A stretch of 7,867 nucleotides of DNA from Bacteroidales bacterium. Lineage in GTDB: Bacteria > Bacteroidota > Bacteroidia > Bacteroidales > WCHB1-69. The translations under genes were made by a program, and so were the position numbers. A model generated the notes under the pieces. It ran no database searches. It saw only the letters and a program-made list of their open reading frames with translations, and was not told the DNA's origin. The stretch spans positions 1 to 7,867 of the forward strand of contig JAEEUY010000013.1 in NCBI GenBank assembly GCA_016290715.1, written 5' to 3'. This document shows, piece after piece, positions 6,052-7,867 of the stretch. How positions within the stretch are numbered: position 1 is the first letter of the stretch; each line of letters starts with the position of its first letter.

Positions 6052-7230
6052 TTATGCAAATAATCCTAAAAAATATACCAATCCGACCCCTAAATAGGTT
6101 CCCATAGCATATCCCACCAAACCGATGACAATACCGCTAATCAATACTTTTTTATTGCCCATGGCTCCTACTACCGGAGGCACGAAAGGAGGAGAGCAAA
6201 GCAGCGCCACCTGACTCACGCAGAACAGGTCCCCGCTTACTTTTGCAATACGGCAAAAGATGAGATGCAGAATCATTGACAACAAAATCACCCACCCTAC
6301 AAAAGCGCCAATCATTGCAGAGGCTCCGTTCACACTGTGAATGTCAAACAAAGAAGCCACGATAACAGAGAAAATCAGAATGAAAAACATACCTAATTCA
6401 AACGTTTTGGGCAATTCTCTCACTTTTTTGAAGAACGATGCCAGAATGGAGAGTGTTGTGATGGTTAAAATGACAACGAGTTCGTTGAGTGTCCCTGTCA
6501 GAAGCAATGCCAATCCTGCACCTATTGCAAGAAAAAGAATACTGAGCCCCAATCCTATAAACATCCCCCCCACATTTTCCTTTTGAAACATGCCCCGATA
6601 ACTCTCCACATCTTTGGTCTCCACTTCATCATCTTTACGACCGCGTTTGGTAATATCTTGATACGGAAGTGTTTTACGGAACACCTTGTAACCACCACCA
6701 ATAATGAAAAAGATATAAGGCGTGGTGAGTACCATTTCAAAAGCCAACACCGTGGCCATCACCGTTTTATCAACCCCCAACGAAAACCCTAAAGCATTAA
6801 AATTCATAGTCCCTCCCGTATAAATACCGGTCATCATTGCTGCCACTTTCTCAAACTCAGGAATCTGCTGATTCTTAAAAATAAAATAACCACTGACCAC
6901 CGCGACCAGTACGGCGGCGATTCCTCCCACCAACGACCAGATTGTTTTTGGTAACGCTTTTGTCCATAGTTTGAAATCACAATTGAACAACATTAATGGA
7001 ATGGCCAACGGAACCGTAACAGACATCAATGTGGATTGCCATTTGCTGAAAGTGATTGCTTCGACAGTTCCTGCATCAAAATGCACGAATCCTGTTAAGG
7101 CAAAAATAATTCCAATAGCATAAGCCATCACAACAGTGCCAATTTTCCTCGCCCACGCGAAATTATTGAATAACAATATGATTACGATGGGAAGAAGGAC
7201 GTATAGGGCCAGAATCAAAATAATTTTCAT
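6052..7230 (-). CDS. DUF819 family integral membrane protein (YjcL-like)
   Basis: This 392-residue polytopic inner-membrane protein has roughly ten hydrophobic segments. Family features are the VPLAIPLMLFNCDFKLW stretch (73-89), GIYTGGTMNFNALG (135-148) and a C-terminal VPPVVGAMGNKK with GIVIGLVGYAMGTYLG (366-381). These match DUF819, whose members are thought to be related to secondary transporters of the sodium:glutamate type, but no substrate is established to my knowledge. A charged loop at about 184-218 (KRGRKDDEVETKDVES) separates the two halves, consistent with an inverted-repeat transporter fold. It is the first gene of a compact leftward set with the DUF3256-like gene and murF, and has a TATTTTTG element upstream. 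The ATG at 7230 gives an immediate transmembrane segment. Transport is an inference from topology. Confidence 0.85.
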   Translation of the reverse strand: MKIILILALYVLLPIVIILLFNNFAWARKIGTVVMAYAIGIIFALTGFVHFDAGTVEAITFSKWQSTLMSVTVPLAIPLMLFNCDFKLWTKALPKTIWSLVGGIAAVLVAVVSGYFIFKNQQIPEFEKVAAMMTGIYTGGTMNFNALGFSLGVDKTVMATVLAFEMVLTTPYIFFIIGGGYKVFRKTLPYQDITKRGRKDDEVETKDVESYRGMFQKENVGGMFIGLGLSILFLAIGAGLALLLTGTLNELVVILTITTLSILASFFKKVRELPKTFELGMFFILIFSVIVASLFDIHSVNGASAMIGAFVGWVILLSMILHLIFCRIAKVSGDLFCVSQVALLCSPPFVPPVVGAMGNKKVLISGIVIGLVGYAMGTYLGVGLVYFLGLFA

Positions 7231-7270
7231 AAATACTCAAATTATAGTTACTGTTAATCTTAATGATTTG

Positions 7271-7278
7271 CAAAAATA
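7271..7278 (-). promoter_or_regulatory. Bacteroidetes -7 element for the DUF819-DUF3256-murF operon
   Basis: The minus strand reads TATTTTTG followed by CAAATC, matching TAnnTTTG, 40 bases before the DUF819 ATG. The 85-base gap to the hydrolase gene is otherwise A/T-rich. No convincing -33 box is visible. Because T-rich sequence matches this pattern easily, this is the least certain of the promoter calls. Confidence 0.45.
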
Positions 7279-7315
7279 ATATTTTTGTGGAAATTATCAG
7301 CGGTGGATATTCCCT

Positions 7316-7867
7316 CTATTTTGGGCTGTCTGGAGAATAGGTGTCTTCCACAGCAGCCCCATTCTTCAGTTTTCCGGAAACAGATAAGCGATGTGTGGGG
7401 GCATCCTGTCTCCAGATAACACGCACTTGATCAGACTTCTCTCCCAAAATAAATCCCCCTTCAATTTTCCAATACAGCTGATCGATTTCAGGAGCACCCA
7501 ACAAACCAAAATAATGATTCCCCATATCAGCAAGTTTCATTGAAGCAGGCACAAACTCCTCATAAAAAAACTGTGTCATTTTATCTTGGATAAACCAGAA
7601 TTTATCATTGGGCTGGTTGTTTTCGTCCACATGAGGGGCATGGCCTGCATTGTCGAACGTATATAGTTTCTCTCGATATTTCAGCTTTTTGGCCTGACGA
7701 TGAATGGCTGCCGAACCATACATTTTGTCAAAAAAGAGCCCATTGACATCAGACTTAAGAAAAGCCATTGGCGTATCATAATCATAAGGGACGATTTTAT
7801 CGGCATTCCCATGGAAAGAAACGATAGCGGCACGTGAATTTTTGAGCATTTGAAGAAGTGTACCAAA
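7316..7867 (-). CDS. Alpha/beta hydrolase (esterase-like), C-terminal part with PKD-like tail (cut by window edge)
   Basis: The frame is open to the window edge and encodes the last 183 residues of a larger protein; the nucleophile elbow and any signal peptide are outside. Numbering from the edge, AAIVSFHGNADKIVPYDYD (13-31) is the typical strand-loop carrying the catalytic Asp23, and FDNAGHAPH (71-79) carries the catalytic His76, as in carboxylesterase/lipase-like hydrolases. The domain ends near residue 105 (MTQFFYEEF). The following part, about 128-176 (QLYWKIEGGFI...DQVRVIW...HRLSVSG), has the Tyr-Trp, Gly-Gly and Val-x-Val-x-Trp spacing of PKD-type beta-sandwich repeats found in secreted Bacteroidetes proteins. 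The substrate is unknown. An internal Met at 7849 is not a start, since the Asp-bearing strand follows it immediately. Confidence 0.8.
   Translation of the reverse strand, partial: FGTLLQMLKNSRAAIVSFHGNADKIVPYDYDTPMAFLKSDVNGLFFDKMYGSAAIHRQAKKLKYREKLYTFDNAGHAPHVDENNQPNDKFWFIQDKMTQFFYEEFVPASMKLADMGNHYFGLLGAPEIDQLYWKIEGGFILGEKSDQVRVIWRQDAPTHRLSVSGKLKNGAAVEDTYSPDSPK

Noticed and set aside
7289..7313. Imperfect inverted repeat GGAAATTATC...GGATATTCC between the hydrolase and DUF819 genes, a candidate terminator for the hydrolase gene.
   Set aside because: On the minus strand the arms pair only with a 2-base bulge and are A/T-rich, and the following sequence is A-rich rather than a clean T-run.

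Overview
The window reads as a chromosomal segment from a Bacteroidetes bacterium, most likely of the order Bacteroidales. The DNA is AT-rich and intergenic stretches are short and A/T-dominated. Starts have A-rich leaders instead of Shine-Dalgarno sequences. Several genes are preceded by the Bacteroidetes -7 promoter element TAnnTTTG, and one protein resembles DUF3256, a family I recall as restricted to Bacteroidales. Apart from the two edge genes, all genes look intact. I see no mobile element, CRISPR array, tRNA or rRNA, and no gene-free stretch above 300 bases.

Left part (1-2031): the 5' part of deoC (deoxyribose-phosphate aldolase) runs leftward off the window. It is divergent from apt (adenine phosphoribosyltransferase), and the two share a 156-bp intergenic region holding a -7 element for each direction. 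Both serve nucleoside/base salvage. Downstream of apt on the same strand is ilvE, a class IV branched-chain aminotransferase, with a perfect 7-bp inverted repeat just upstream of its start.

Middle (2032-4089): a 66-residue, extremely acidic lipoprotein forms its own transcription unit, with a -7 element and a strong intrinsic terminator. It is followed by a lipoprotein of the family 5 (peptide/oligopeptide-type) solute-binding proteins. This gene has its own -7 element, which lies inside the 5' extension of the open frame and so places the true start at 2452.

Right part (4110-7867, minus strand): a tightly spaced, probably co-transcribed set runs leftward: a DUF819 membrane protein, a DUF3256-like secreted protein, and murF (UDP-MurNAc-tripeptide--D-Ala-D-Ala ligase). 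The intergenic gaps are 6 and 10 bases. A -7 element precedes the DUF819 gene. At the right edge is the 3' part of an alpha/beta hydrolase whose last ~55 residues resemble a PKD-type beta-sandwich repeat.

Most of the window is ordinary housekeeping and envelope biology, and I found no convincing new multi-gene system. The points most worth a second look are the acidic mini-lipoprotein unit, the association of two poorly characterised families with murF, an orphan peptide-binding lipoprotein next to them, and the inverted repeat before ilvE.
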